The notes under the pieces are model-generated. The model was not told the origin of the DNA, did not search any database, and saw only the letters and a program-made list of their open reading frames with translations. The translations under genes were made by a program, and so were the position numbers. A stretch of 64,000 bases of DNA, taken from Glycine soja (taxonomy: Eukaryota; Streptophyta; Magnoliopsida; Fabales; Fabaceae). Positions 42,932-55,738 of this stretch are shown here, in pieces; position 1 is the stretch's first letter; every line of letters starts with the position of its first letter. The stretch spans positions 29,067,013-29,131,012 of the forward strand of contig NC_041006.1 in assembly GCF_004193775.1 (NCBI RefSeq). Direction: 5' to 3'.

Positions 42932-45690
42932 CCCGGTACTAGACCTATATCCATAACACCTTATAGGATGTCCCCTATAGAGTTTAGTGAGCTTAAGAAA
43001 CAGTTAGAGGAGCTCTCAAAGAAACAGTTTGTGAGGCCTAATGTGTCACGCTGGGGAGTGCCGGTGTTGTTAGTTAAGAAGAAGGATGGGACTATGAGGC
43101 TATGTGTAGAATATCACCAGTTGAACAAGGTGACAATTAAGAATAGGTACCATTTGCCTAGGATAGATGACCTAATGGACCAATTAGTATGGGCTTGTGT
43201 GTTCAGTAAGATAAATCTCAGGTCAGGTTACCACCATATTAGAGTGAAACCTAAGGATATTCTAAAGACTGCCTTTAGGACCCGTTTGACCATTATGAGT
43301 ACTTGGTTATGCCTTTTGGTGTGACCAACACCCCTTACCTAGATAGTTTTGTAGTGATCTTCATAGATGACATCTTGGCGTATTCCAAGACTAGAGAGGA
43401 ACATGAGGAGCATTTGAGGGTTATGTTGCAAACCCTTAAGTTCAACAGACTGTATGCTAAGTTGTCCAAGTGTGAGTTTTGGCTAGAGAAGGTAAGCTTC
43501 CTAGGGCACGTTATATCCAAGGTAGAGGCGGTGATGAGTTGGGAGAGTCCAAAGTTAGTGTTTGAGATTAAGAGTTTCCTTGGTTTACCAGGTTACTACC
43601 GCAGGTTCATAGAGGGTTTTTCTAAGTTAGCCTTACCTTTGACCAAGCTTACTCCTAAGGGTCAAGCTTTTGTGTGGGATGCCCAGTGTGAGAGTATTTT
43701 TCGTACCCTTAAGGAAAGGTTAACCACTACACTAGTTTTAGTGTTACCCGACCCGAGCGAACTTGTTGTGGTGTACTGTGATTCATCCAAGATGGGTTTG
43801 GGTGGAGTGCTTATGCAGCAGGGATAGGTAGTGGCCTATGCTTCTCGAAGGCTTAAGATTCATGAGAGGAATTATCCCACGCATGATCTTGAGTTAGCAG
43901 TTGTAGTTTTTGCTCTTAAGCTTTGGAGGCATTATCTTTATGGATCTAAATTTGAGGTGTTTAGTGACCATAATAGTCTTAGATATTTGTTTGATAAGAG
44001 AGAGCTTAACATGAGGCAGAGGAGATGGTTAGAGTTCCTTAAGGATTACGATTTTGAGCTTAGCTATCACCCAGATAAAGCTAATGTAGTAGCTGATGCC
44101 TTAAGTAGGAAATCCCTTTAGGTGTCTGCTTTTATGGTTAAAGAATTAGACCTCTTAGAGCAGTTTAGAGACACGAGTTTAGCATGTGAGATCACTTCTG
44201 GTAGCATTAAGTTGGGTATGTTGAGAGTCACCAGCGAACTCTTAAACGAGATCCGTGAGGGTCAAAAGTCCAACCCATTCTTGTCAGCTCAGTTAGAGTC
44301 CATAGCTGCAAGGAAATAGAGTAGTTTTAGGGTGGGGCCTGATAGAGTCTTGAGATTCTAGGATAGGGTGTGTGTTACTAGTGTACCCAAGCTTAGGAAA
44401 GCGGTCTTGGAGGAGGGCCACAAAAGTAGTCAGAGTATCCACCCAAGAGCGACTAAGATGTACCAAGGCCTTAGGCAAATGTTTTGGTGGTCGGGTATTA
44501 AGAGAGAGGTTAATGAATTTGTCCTTGCATGCCTAGTGTGTCAGAAAGCAAAGATAGAACACCAGAAGCCTTCAGGGAAGTTGCAACCTTTAGAGATACT
44601 TGAGTGGAAGTGGGATAGCATCTCCATGGATTTCATGGTGGGGTTACCTAGGACCCCCAAAGGTTTAGATTTCATTTGGGTTATCGTGGACAGGTTGACG
44701 AAATTTGCTTACTTCATCCCAATTAACATCATATATTCCTTAGAGAGGTTGACTAGCTTGTACATTAGTGAGATAGTTAGACTACACAATGTTCCTTCTA
44801 GCATAGTCTCTAATAGAGATCCCAGATTCACTACTAGATTTTGGGAGAGTCTTCATAAAGTCTTGGGGACCAAGCTTAGATTGAGTTCTGTTACTAGCCT
44901 TAGACTAATGGTCTGACCGAGCGCACCATCCAATCCTTAGAGGACCTCTTGAAAGCCTGTGTTAGAGCAAAAGGGTAGCTGGGATAGTTTCTTACCCTTG
45001 ATAGAATATATATACAACAATAGTTTTCACTCTACTATAGGTATGGCACCTTATGAGGAATTGTATGGTAGGAGATGTAGGACACCTTTATGTTGTTAGA
45101 TCTCGGTGAGAGCATTGCCTTAGGACCTAAGGTGGTTCAACAAACCACTAAAAAGGTCAAGTTGATCCAGGAAAGGATGAGAGCAGCCCAAAGTAGGCAA
45201 AAAAGCTACTGTGATAGGAGAAGAAATGACCTTGAATTTGTTGTAGGTGATCATGTATTCCTGAGAGTCACTCCGTGAACTAGGGTTGGCAGGGCGTTGA
45301 AGTCCCGTAAGCTCACACTTAGATTCATTGGTCCCTTTGAAATCCTAAAGTGTGTCGGTCCAGTTGCGTATCAGGTGACCTTGCCACCATCTCTCTCAAA
45401 TCTCTGTCTTCCATATCTCTCGGCTCAGAAAATATGTTCATGATCCGTCGGATGTGATCGAGTTGGACAATGTCCTAGTGAAAGAGAACTTGACATATGA
45501 AACACTGTCACTGAGGATCACCGACCATATGATCAAGCAACTAAGGGGGAAGGAGATTCCCTTGGTCAAAGTGGTATGGGGGAGTGCTTCGGGCGTGGAA
45601 GACACTTGAGAACAAGAGAGTCAGATGCGTGACACATATCCTACCTTGTTCGATACTAGTAAGTTTCGAGGGCAAAACTTCTTTTAAGGG
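42932..45690 (+). pseudogene. chromovirus RT, RNase H, integrase, chromodomain tail
   Basis: RT starts [21 protein letters not shown] frameshift near 43290 and a small deletion between FGVTNTP and YLDSF precede the catalytic FIDDIL, which is intact. A stop at 43825-43827 leads to RNase H (43831-44121; [20 protein letters not shown]). Integrase (44368-45278) shows HHCC (HKSSQSIHP, CLVCQKAK) and MDFMVGLP but carries several stops and a frameshift around 44880. The last frame, about 45440-45690, contains IPLVKVVWG near the end. This is a degenerate chromodomain-type motif of chromoviruses, and it ends in TSKFRGQNFF. Confidence 0.85.
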
Positions 45691-45699
45691 GGATGGAAT

Positions 45700-46552
45700 T
45701 GTAACAGTCATCCCTTGATTTTTCTTTTAAATAAATAAATAAATAATAAGATTAGGTCATTAGAACTCTCACTATATAAAGGAACTTTAACCCTGAGTAG
45801 CTTTGTAAAAAAATTTTTGTTCCTTTTTCTCTGACTCTCAAGAACCCTAACAGAGCAACTGAATAAGGAGCTTTAGAGAGTACCAGAAACGTCACCATTG
45901 CTAACGGTGAACGTTTGAGCGATTATCTCAAGGTAAGGGATGAGTTACTCACGTTTGGAAATTAGAATGAACATGTGTAGAGATCTCTAAAGGATCAATT
46001 TTTGGGTTATTTTATGAAATTCAATTTTTTTAACCAGTTGTCCGTGTTTGACACACAAATTGATGTCCCGATGCAAATTTGTTATGAAATTGATGTGTTC
46101 CTGTATTTAGTGTGAACCCTATAAATTGAGATTCTTTATAATCAGCATAAAAATTGTGTGACAATGATTTTGTTTATACTTAGATATATTGGTCTTTCAA
46201 TCTTGTTGATTTCTTTTTCTTCTTTCTAAAATTTTCAACGCCGCACTATATACAAATACACATATTGATACTTTTATTTCACAAGCTTTATTTTTTTTCT
46301 TCCGCGTACGTGACTTCTCATCATGAAATGCATAAATGCACCTGTTATTACATAATTGAATTGACTAAAGCTATTTGAAGGAATTAACTAAAGTTTTGTT
46401 CACATTTGTAATTAGACATTTAGGGGATGTCCATGACTTCTTGAAATATGTTTAGAATATAGATATATATGTTTTCCATATAAATCAATGTAAGTATATA
46501 AATTTTTTATTTGTTATATATATATAACCAATAATATGTTTAATATTATTGT

Positions 46553-46614
<62 letters not shown>

Positions 46615-48247
46615 TCCCATGCACTTGTTGTCTCGTTCGCTACCTCCTGTCATAATTACGACATTGGCCCTGTTGGAGTTCTGATATAGCTGCAATCTAT
46701 CCCATATTGATACGTTTTTTTATATTAAATATGTTTCTTACTTTTATATGTATTTATATATGTTTAATGCGTTTAATCAATGGAGATTTTGATTTGGTAA
46801 ACGGATTTACAGTAAATATATTCCTACGTTTCTTACTTTCATATATTTATATATATTTAATACGCTATATATATATATATATATATTACATGTATTTATA
46901 TAATGATGAGTTATGCATATTTGTTATATGTAAATATATTTATAAGTTTTGTAGTTAGATATATTTTATTATTATAATATGTGTTTTTTCATTTGTTAAG
47001 TATATTTTGTAGTTAGTTAACCTGTGGAATATTAAATTATGAACATGATATATGATTGTGAATAAGTGAGTGGTTAATATTTGATGTGATATTAGTGTGG
47101 TGAGTTATGAATTATATAATAACTCAACTTGTGTTTATCTTAGAAAAAAAATGTTTATGCGTGAAGTGTTAAAAGAAAAGTATAGGGTTCTAAGGTAGGA
47201 ACCTGATGTATTAAATTGTAACACAATATGTTAAATGTGTTTAAAACAAAAGTGTGAGGTCGTGGGTATTATATAATTCATGAACAGTGTCTGTGTGTAA
47301 AAATTATTTTAGGGGTTAGACCTAAATCAGGAAACTAAGGCCCTAATGGATTCTTCAGAGTCTAGGCCTTGGAAGTAAAGACACTCGGTTTGAGTGCTCC
47401 TCTAAGCCTATGTTGATTTCATATGGTTGGATCATTCTCCCAAAATAGTGACTCTGACCGGTCACCTTATGATTTTACTTAGTGAGAGTGACCTAACATA
47501 CTCATTATGTGGTGTTTTTGTTATGTACTCCTAAGTGCCTCAGTGTGATTTTTCACTGACATGGTACCACATTGTATATAGGCTTGAGTCTTAGTATAAT
47601 TATTGCATAACACCTGTGAATTGTTTATTATGAAATTGATGAGTATTGTTACGTTTTGACTCGAGTGTGTGATTCATGTATAATATGATTGGTGATTGAA
47701 ATATGAAATTTAAATGATAAATTGGTGAAGTAACGCAGATTGAATTAAGTTGAGTTATGTTATAAATAATTGTATAATATATTTTACTTATGTTTTTATT
47801 TATCTGTATTTTATTTAAACATTTGATAACTCACTCCCGGTGTGTATTTGTATTTGGACTAATTGCCATTTTTTTTTTCAAGAGAGCCATCATATGATGA
47901 GTTCCATGTTGGAGATGGAGAGACTTAGTTTGTGACAGGGAAATATTTTAATAAATGTAACATCGGGGCATAAGGTTTTACTTCATATGTTATAATTCCA
48001 TGAATGATATAGTTGTTTTATGTTTTCTGCTTTAACATTTTTTTATTCAGAATGAGCGGTCTTGTTTTGAGGTAGGATAATTTTATCATTTATTCGAATA
48101 AGTTCTATTATGATTTCACTAGGTGGATATGAATCTTTTATCCTTTTGAATTATTTTTATTTAAATCTGTTTTAAAAAATTTAATTAATTTTGCATTTTT
48201 TTTCCTTTTATTATTAGTTTGTATTTGTGTGGGTAGAGGGTGTCACA
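45700..48247 (+). repeat. chromovirus 3' LTR
   Basis: A purine tract aagggggatggaa at 45686-45698 precedes TGTAACAGTCATCCC at 45700. The inverted counterpart GGGTGTCACA ends at 48247. The length is about 2.55 kb. TATATAAA at 45773-45780 is a likely TATA box only 73 bp into the LTR. A long (AT)n run lies at 46549-46610. The right end rests on the terminal inverted match alone, since the partner LTR is absent. Confidence 0.65.
46549..46610. repeat. (AT)n microsatellite
   Basis: Uninterrupted TA dinucleotide run of about 60 bp inside the chromovirus LTR. Confidence 0.9.
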
Positions 48248-50893
48248 AGAATTAAAAAAATTATAAGAAGTTCATCTTTTTTAGATTGATAGATTTTGAG
48301 TTAACTAGCTAAAAGTTACAATTCTGTAGTGTTGTTTGAACGGGTGAAGCAGTGCACTTTGCATGATTCCTTACATGAGTTTATTCAGTTGAACTAGTGT
48401 ATTGTTGTTCATCACATTTCATATCTTTGTTTTAATGTTGGGTTAGGCTATAATTGTAAAATTATGGTCTTGTTTTGAATTTGATTAATTTAGCTTATTA
48501 TCATTTATATCTATTTTTATATGCTTAAAGTTGTAACATGATTATTTAATGTCCCTTGCTCATGCGCAGATAATAATGTGTGGTGAAAATATTCAAAAAC
48601 ATACTTTGAAGACATTTTGCTTGATGACTTTATGTACCATGAAAGCCGTCAATAGATCATGCAGGATGAGAAAGCTAAGTTGTAAGTCAAGAGTTTTGGT
48701 AGTCCATTATTTGTAGCGGATTGAAGGCTCCACAAAAGTTAAATTTTGATGTTGACTAACCAACAGACAATTACGAAAAAGAATTTGAAGATCAAGGATA
48801 TATCATTCTGATGGCTTAAAACAGATTTCAATTTCAAGTCCTGAGCAGATAGTTTAGTTATCCTAACGTCACTGGCATCAGGTTTGTGGATGAGAAGAAC
48901 AACTATTCATACAAAGGATTGCTTCAATAATAAAAATTTATTTTTGTTATATGATTTGGGCCATAAACTCGCATGAGAAATATTCACTTGCTTCAATAAG
49001 GAAAAAAATTATTGAAAGACATCTGCGTATGTTAAATTAAATTATGTGTTATTGTGTGTAAACTAAATAAGAGCATTGTATGTTATATATTTTACTAACC
49101 CAACAAAATTTTTAGGCAACTTATATATCTTAATGGTGAAAGACAATGATTATTGTTTTGAAGTAATCACATCAAGTTTTCAGAAGAGATGAACGTGGTG
49201 GAGGTTGGTGCTGGCAGTTTCGGGATTGATTTCTCTGCACATTCTCCCCAGCCTTTGCATCATGACTATGATCACCTTAGAAATGCTCTATGGGTTTTTA
49301 CCTTTGTTAATGCGTTTCTTCTAGCAGCCGTACATAAGTACTAAAAGAGAAAATATGCAATTTCAGACCTCAAGCACCTTAGAAAATATCTCTATATGGA
49401 TTGGTGTGTCTGTGAAATGGAATTGTCGCTAAGAAAAGGCTTGTTTGGACAAAATCCAACCAATGCACTCCAAGAGTAATATTTGTGAAGTTGAAAATAG
49501 ACTGGAACTAAATTTGGTGTAAACTGAAAACCTAAGAAAGGATTTTTTTTCTTCTTATTATTACTGAATTTGTATTTTTTTCCTCCTTCATTCATCATTT
49601 ATGTTTGAATTATGGTATGGCTTCCAGGTAAAAAAAAAAAATTGAAATGTAATCCCTTTCCCTTGTGTTATGTTCCTGTAAGAATCCATTTTCTTAAATA
49701 TAGTTACTTTATGGTCCAAACACGAAGGAACATATTTTAAAGACTTTATGGTGTCAAGTGATAAAAATATAAATATCCGGTAATGAAGTTAATAGAAGTC
49801 CCTGTATTTCTTGAATGATTGTTTACATTCTTTTGAAAGTTACTGTGTACAAAGACAATCAAATGGAAAATTCGTAATCTTCACTATCATATCCTATCAG
49901 ATAATTACATAAACCTTTACATATATATATATATATATATAATTTAATTCCTATTTTTTTATTTCAAAAAATCATTAACTCAAAGAACTGAAAGGAACGA
50001 TACAAAAATTGTTGGGTATCACGTGAGAATGAAGGCAGTTGCTATATTTCCTCTCTTTACTTATCCATTCTCATTTTCAATTTATTTTCCAAAAAATGCA
50101 CTCATCTATTTACTTAGAAAATGGAAACTTAGAAAATGAAAATGGATTAGCAAGGAAGGAGAGTGAATATAACAAGTATCAAGAATCACTTGTTAGCATT
50201 TTTTTGTCGACCTTTCTTAGACAATTTTCCTCCAACTAAAAAAAATCAATATACAATACTCAAATCCAAAATCTTTCACACATAGTAATCTTGCTTAAAT
50301 TAAGATTCAATTACCGTTATTTCCCTATGCATCTTTTCATGAAAGTGAAAATTGACCCAGAAAAAAGGAAAAAAATTACAAAACTACTTTCCCAATTTGG
50401 GAAGATGTAACATCATAGAATAACAAATATTACTTCAGGTAGTAAGATAGTAAGTAAGGAGTGAACTCATATCCTAAAATTTCAAAAGAATAAGAGTTCA
50501 ACTGTCAATATAAAAAGATCTTATTGATAAATAAGATATAATGCCTATATAAGTATTCTTTAATACTTGGTTCTACCACAGTTATGCTTTCTATTCATAA
50601 AAAAAAAAATAACATAACAGCGGACCAAAAATATGATAACACAAAAAGGGATCATTTCTATTCATGGTATATATCACAAATATACAAGAGCAACCTATCC
50701 TGAGATAATCTTACCACAACATGTCAACATCCAAAACGTGTTGTATAGAAAAAATGTATAATATGCTAAATGTAAACTTTAAACGTGTAAGTAATAATAC
50801 AAATTACTAAGATGTTCACATATTAAAAAAAAACGACCCAAATTAAGAAAACAATTTCTTATTAGCAAGGAATTCTATTCAAAGAAGTATGAA
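48248..50893. other. AT-rich stretch, no recognised gene
   Basis: A 51-codon ORF at 49189-49344 (MNVVEVGAGSFGIDFSAHS) looks protein-like in composition, but I recognise no family. Scattered coding-like pieces occur at 48600-48930. A (TA)n run is at 49922-49941. DNA below 50893 is the probable 3' UTR and downstream region of the minus-strand gene that ends there. Confidence 0.5.
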
Positions 50894-51172
50894 TTAAAGG
50901 ACTCCTTTGCTATTAATGACATCAGTGGCAGTGGCTTGTGCATCAGATGAAACTGCAGCACCAGAGAGAGTGGGTGCTTCAGTGGCTCCAGCTCCACGAC
51001 CTGGCTTTGGTTCTTGGTGACCTTGTGCACCATAACCCTGACGCTTATAATCCTCCAAGTCCTTGTATTTCACATAGGGACTATCCTCCATTGGAAGCCC
51101 TTCAGTGCTGCTTTCTTTACCTGATTCATTTTGTGGCTTTGTTTCCTTAGATGGTTGTTGTTGCTTCTCCAT
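50894..51172 (-). CDS. small hydrophilic seed-maturation protein (PM41-like)
   Basis: Intact 92-codon ORF starting MEKQQQPSKETKPQNESGKE and containing EGLPMEDSPYVKYKDLEDY and PKPGRGAGATEAPTLSGAAV. It is strongly hydrophilic, Gly- and Lys/Glu-rich, with no cysteine and no membrane segment, as in LEA-like seed-maturation proteins. The middle and C-terminal blocks resemble soybean PM41 and the Arabidopsis seed-maturation proteins near At5g53260 (from memory). An in-frame ATG at 51211 would add 13 Lys-rich residues, but it lies only about 15 bp from the TATA box and so upstream of the expected transcript start. I therefore chose 51172. Nearby ABRE-like sites fit ABA- and seed-specific expression. 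It looks like a live host gene. Confidence 0.75.
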   Translation of the reverse strand: MEKQQQPSKETKPQNESGKESSTEGLPMEDSPYVKYKDLEDYKRQGYGAQGHQEPKPGRGAGATEAPTLSGAAVSSDAQATATDVINSKGVL

Positions 51173-51223
51173 CTTTCTCTCTTTGTTTTTGTTTTTTTCT
51201 TTTTTTTTCATTTTGAACCTTTC

Positions 51224-51231
51224 TTTATATA
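51224..51231 (-). promoter_or_regulatory. TATA box of the seed-maturation gene
   Basis: TATATAAA on the minus strand. The predicted start site is about 51198, between the two in-frame ATGs, which decides the CDS start at 51172. Confidence 0.7.
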
Positions 51232-51287
51232 GGATATAGTAGACCTTCTATTTCTTCAAGAGCTGTGCCATTTGGCTAAGTATAACA

Positions 51288-51324
51288 CACGTGGGATCCC
51301 GCAGAAATTTCAGGAAAACGTGGC
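51288..51324 (-). promoter_or_regulatory. G-box/ABRE cluster
   Basis: A palindromic CACGTG at 51288-51293 (in acacgtggg) and an ACGTGGC core at 51318-51324, about 57 and 90 bp upstream of the TATA box. Another cacgta lies near 51402. Such ACGT-core motifs bind bZIP factors of the ABI5/ABF type and are typical of LEA-type genes. Confidence 0.6.
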
Positions 51325-51658
51325 AAATTTAGGAGGACCTTCCTGTTTCTATCCACAAGATAATCAATGAACCAGCTGAATCTCCACATAGCTCTCAGCT
51401 CCACGTATTTTTTGGTTGGAGTTTACGTTATGAATTATGATGACGCGTATGATAATGAGTTATAAGTGAGTTAAATATGTTTTCCATATTCATAAGTTGT
51501 AATATAACTCATCATGTTTTTATCACTTAAATTTTACTTTTTTACTTTATTATCTCAATTTTATTTTTCTTTTTATTTAAGCATCCGACGTTAGTTAGGA
51601 TCCACTAAATGATGATATGACATTTCGTTATATGTCACGTACATTATCATTTAATAAT

Positions 51659-51990
51659 CACTACTACAAAGTTGATGTTTTACATTGGTTATTTGGTAGA
51701 TATGACGTCGACCATGGTTACCCAATCATCTTAGAATGTGATATATTCTAAGACGGTCTTGGCGTCGAAATTATCTTCGAATGTATCACATTCTAAGATG
51801 GTTTTAGCGACAAGACCATCTTAAAATGTTTCAAGACAGTCTCGTTTATCAAATTCTAAGATAGTCTCGATACCGAAATCGTCTTAGAATCTGACACATT
51901 CTAAGACGGTCTTAGAGTTGAGATCGTCTTCGAATGTGTCACATTCTAAGACGGGTCTGGCGTCAAAACCGTCTTAGAATGTGTTATTTT
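51659..51990. mobile_element. CACTA element 2, left end with subterminal repeats
   Basis: The terminus CACTACTACAAAG at 51659 is followed by eight or more copies of acattctaagacggt in both orientations between 51735 and 51985. This dense subterminal repeat array is typical of CACTA elements. The other end was not found. Gene fragments from 52.3 to 56.5 kb may be its cargo. Confidence 0.65.
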
Positions 51991-52090
51991 TTTTTTAATG
52001 TCATTTGTTTTCATTGCCACCTATATTACAATGATTTAGAGACTAATACGTTTTTATTAATTGCCACCTAATAATGTGTAAAAAGTACAA

Positions 52091-52093
<3 letters not shown>

Positions 52094-52132
<39 letters not shown>
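52094..52132. repeat. (TA)n microsatellite
   Basis: About 38 bp of pure TA dinucleotides. Confidence 0.85.
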
Positions 52133-52138
<6 letters not shown>

Positions 52139-52274
52139 CAACTTTTCATTAACCCAATCAACAAGGTAGCAATGTGCATACACTAAATTTGCAAAGTCAA
52201 TTTCATGAAGAAGAGACTTTTGTTCAAAAGCGACAAGAGCAGCTGCACTATTCCAAATTCCGTGCTCAGACATT

Positions 52275-52752
52275 CACTCACAAAGCAAATGAATAGGTAG
52301 GCATGTGAAATGGGGCATGTAGAAATTCTCGATCATTTTCAATAGGAATTTTGTTTTGTGTGTGCCTCTCAGGCCTTAGGACTCCTCCTAGATATTTTAT
52401 CAGCTGGTTCTTTATCTCCCGTCCAATTTGTGCTTGTATTCAACCTTGGGGAACTGCTACCCTTTTTGTTATTTCTCACTGGTGAGAAAGCTGGTACAGA
52501 TTTTCCATGACCAACAAAAGGATCAATATCCTCATATACTTTTCCATTTGAAGTTGAAAAACTATCATTTTTTGGCTTGCAGAACTACTAAATTTACTAA
52601 TTTCTTCCAACGAGTTCATAAAGTGGCCTGCAGATGAATCCACTGGGGCTGAAGCTGATTCAAATACTTTGAAAGGGTCTTCTGATGCAATAGGGGTTGT
52701 TTTAGATGCACTGACAGTTGGTTCTGAGGATAAACCGATATCAGGAGTGTGT
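52275..52752 (-). pseudogene. auxilin-like (clathrin-uncoating J-protein) exon fragment
   Basis: An acceptor (ttatcaacag) at 52753-52762 is followed by an exon-like frame: SEDPFKVFESASAP, SSAGHFMNSLEEISKFSSSA, then, after a frameshift in an A-run near 52575, DIDPFVGHGKSVPAFSP and SSPRLNTSTNWTGDKE. The DPF-type motifs and wording fit the N-terminal, clathrin/AP2-binding half of plant auxilin-like proteins. A stop precedes a shifted tail (ENDREFLHAPFHMPTYS). The J-domain is absent, so it cannot act in uncoating. Confidence 0.7.
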
Positions 52753-52894
52753 CTGTTGATAACAATATATAAAAAATATTATGATACATCAACCATTCAC
52801 GAAATAAACAATATCTATGAATCAATCATCAAAGATAAGTACAGACAAGTATCAAGTTGTTCATTCCACTTATTTGACAATAATATTCTGTAGA

Positions 52895-54947
52895 CATTGA
52901 TTGGGAGACTCACATAAGATATAAGAATAAGACACAATGTTCATAGAAAACATTTTGAATTGATATATGATTATTTAACATAGAAACAAATAACTTTTTA
53001 ACACATTTTCCTTCAAAAAGATTACAAATTTATCTTTGATATTACATCTTATTCTCATTCTTTTCCACTCTTAGACCATTGTTAGTTGGGATATCTATGT
53101 TACTCATTCATATTCACTATAACTTTCAAAAACATATTTATCAAGAAGTTAATAAAATAGAAGAGAAAGACATGATATTTTTTTCCCAAGTTGCATACAC
53201 ATTTTTAATTTAAAATTTTAATTATCATATAGAAATTACAAAGCAGAAATTAAAACAAATAGAAATTTATCTTCAAAAAAACAAAATGATGCATGTACCA
53301 ACATACAAAACAATAGAGTTTGTCTAGACAGTTAAAAGGAAAGGGAACGAAAATGATCAAGTAGTGGCCCTTATGGAATAGAAAAGAATGAAAAGAACAA
53401 CATAAATCATTTAATAGATATGCACTTTGTGCCATAAATAAAATAATTTAATAAAAGAATTGGCTATAAATGTGTTTCTGCTTCTTACTTTGATTAATTT
53501 TATGCACATACAATCACATGTTCTCAAATTCAAATTATAACTTATCCCTTTTCCCCTCACTTTGTCCAATATCTCAAGGACCAAAGAGTCGATGTAAAAT
53601 TGATTCCTTGGAATGGACCATCCCCTCTACTTTCCTTTTACCACATCAAATTCATATAATAATAATAATAGTGGGAAAAGGATTTTGTTAGTTGTAGTAG
53701 TAGTAGTATTCGTATTAGTAAATAGTAATAATAGTATTGGATGGGATTCCTCCTTCTGCTATTCACATTCTCTTTTGTTCTGTCTAAACAAATGACATGC
53801 TTAGAAACAACAAATGAAAATTATCACCTAGAACCTCAAAACTTATTTCTAATGGAAGGATAAACCTTGATCTAGAAACAAAAAATGCTAAACTTAATCT
53901 TTACAGGGTGCATGACATTCTCAAACTCTGAAAAACAATTTAGGTTTAAGATTTGATAACAATTACTCAAACTCTCCTATTAGAAAGAGTAACTTAAGTT
54001 GACCCAATTTGAGGGTGCTATACTGCATGTACACAAAAATAAATAATTAGATAACCACTAAAAACATCACCTCATTGGTCCTCTTTGATACTCCTTTCAG
54101 TTTGTTCGGTTGCCAAACTAAAGAAAAGCATAGCAAAAGTTACTAAACCTTTTTCATTCAAACTGTGCTATGCATAATTAAATATCTACCAGATAAATTA
54201 CTTAACTGACTAATATGACACGAACAAAAAACTTAAGATTGTGCACAAGATATTATATGAATCTTAACTCCCAAACATAGTTTGCAATACATCGACACAT
54301 GAAATATATAGAGGAACTGAGGAAGATAATCTCTCCCCCATCAAAATAGCATCACCACCTCTAGTTCCACCTACAAGTTAGTCCTACAGAGTATAGACCT
54401 AATGCCAGAATAGTTTTCTCCATGTTCCAAACAACTAATATCAATTTTAGAGGGGCCAGAAAGTTCAAAATTCAAACAAAAATCCATTGAGTTTTTTAGA
54501 GGACTAAATCAGGGGTGGGGTTTCCAATTCCTTGTTTAATTGCAATAATAGTCAGTCGTTAGCTAAGACTTTCCAACATGTTCAGTATACAATGGTGATA
54601 AAATTTTATAGTCATTGGGGGCAAAAAATAGTAGAAAGCTTTCAATGAAGATCATCGAGGAGAAATTTTGTAACTAGATGATCTTGTCTAAACACAGAGA
54701 ATTCAAATTTCAGGAAGATTATTGCTAATGATTTGCTTTCTCCATGCAAATATAAACCTAGTTATTAAACCATTCACTACTCCAAAATCACTTGATTCCT
54801 TAATGAAGCTCATACCTAATTAATATTTGAAAAAAGCTTTATTCCCTTTCCCTTTTAAACAAAATGTAACATAAGGCATATAAAATTCAAACTATGTTTT
54901 GTAGGTGAAGAAGGGTGATACCCCAACTATCTTTTGACTTCTTAATG
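52895..54947. other. AT-rich stretch between captured exons
   Basis: No gene identified. Trinucleotide runs (aat and tag units) at 53660-53715 produce a spurious short ORF. Parts may be captured introns. A 23-bp segment at 54903-54925 is identical to part of the RopGEF exon at 56415-56437. Confidence 0.5.
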
Positions 54948-55081
54948 TCAAGATCGAGCACTGAATGATGATGATTTACTTTCCTCAAGGTCATCATCAT
55001 CTTCCCAATCCTCAACCGAATACCACCAAATCAAATCTTCAAAGACAACATCTGCATTTGCTTCCCTCAATGCTGACATAT
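54948..55081 (-). pseudogene. Rab3GAP catalytic-subunit exon fragment
   Basis: An acceptor TTACTAG at 55082 is followed by MSALREANADVVFEDLIWWY and SVEDWEDDDD. This corresponds to the conserved AxNPxxxxEDFxRWxSPxDW motif of Rab3GAP catalytic subunits, GAP/GEF factors for Rab GTPases. The frame ends at a stop at 54948-54950. Only 44 codons are present. Confidence 0.7.
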
Positions 55082-55738
55082 CTAGTAACAAAGCCATTAT
55101 TGGTTTGTTAGTCTTATATATTGAAGAAACTTTGGATCAATAACTACAAAGTGAAAAGGAAAAAAAGTCCATTATATATATAATTCTATTTGGATCAATA
55201 ACTAAAACTACCATAAAACAAATTTAATGTAACACCATTCAACTACTTGTTATGGAACTCTTTAAAAAAAGTCAGTTTGGATGCTGATGAATATTTGGTG
55301 TCTTTGGATTAATGAAATGACAATATTTCAGCCTCACAAAGTTCATCGAAGGAGATGAATGTTTACTATCTTTGGATTTTTATTTATTTGTTTGTTTGTC
55401 CAAGACTAACTTTCTACAAATAGATTTTTGGTTCATGATAAATCATAGCCAAAAGAAACAAGGCTTCCAGCGTGTTACTTTCATTTTCAAATCTTGATTT
55501 AGACAACAAAAAAGAGGATATTGTACCTATAACTCACAAGCTTAAATTGTCCATCAAGAGGCACAAAACAAAGAATTTTATGAGACTCCAAAGGCTGAAA
55601 AGTAAAAACACCAGTAATATTATCACTGTCAAAGTGTCAATTTTTTAGAAGTGGTAAAGGAGAATGAGCCTATAGACCTGTTTATAATTACATCCATTTC
55701 TTCAACTGTGAGTAGAGATTAGTTCTTGAGACAAGTAC

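Larger units (their letters stand above)
42932..48247 (+). mobile_element. chromovirus (Ty3/gypsy), 5'-truncated
   Basis: It begins abruptly in RT at the Ogre-1 LTR boundary and continues through RNase H, integrase and a chromodomain-like tail to a 3' LTR. The gag, protease and 5' LTR are not in the window. Confidence 0.85.

Noticed and set aside
53685..53715. ttgtagtagtagtag as the right end of CACTA element 2
   Set aside because: It is a simple trinucleotide run with no subterminal repeats beside it and no exact match to CTTTGTAGTAGTG.
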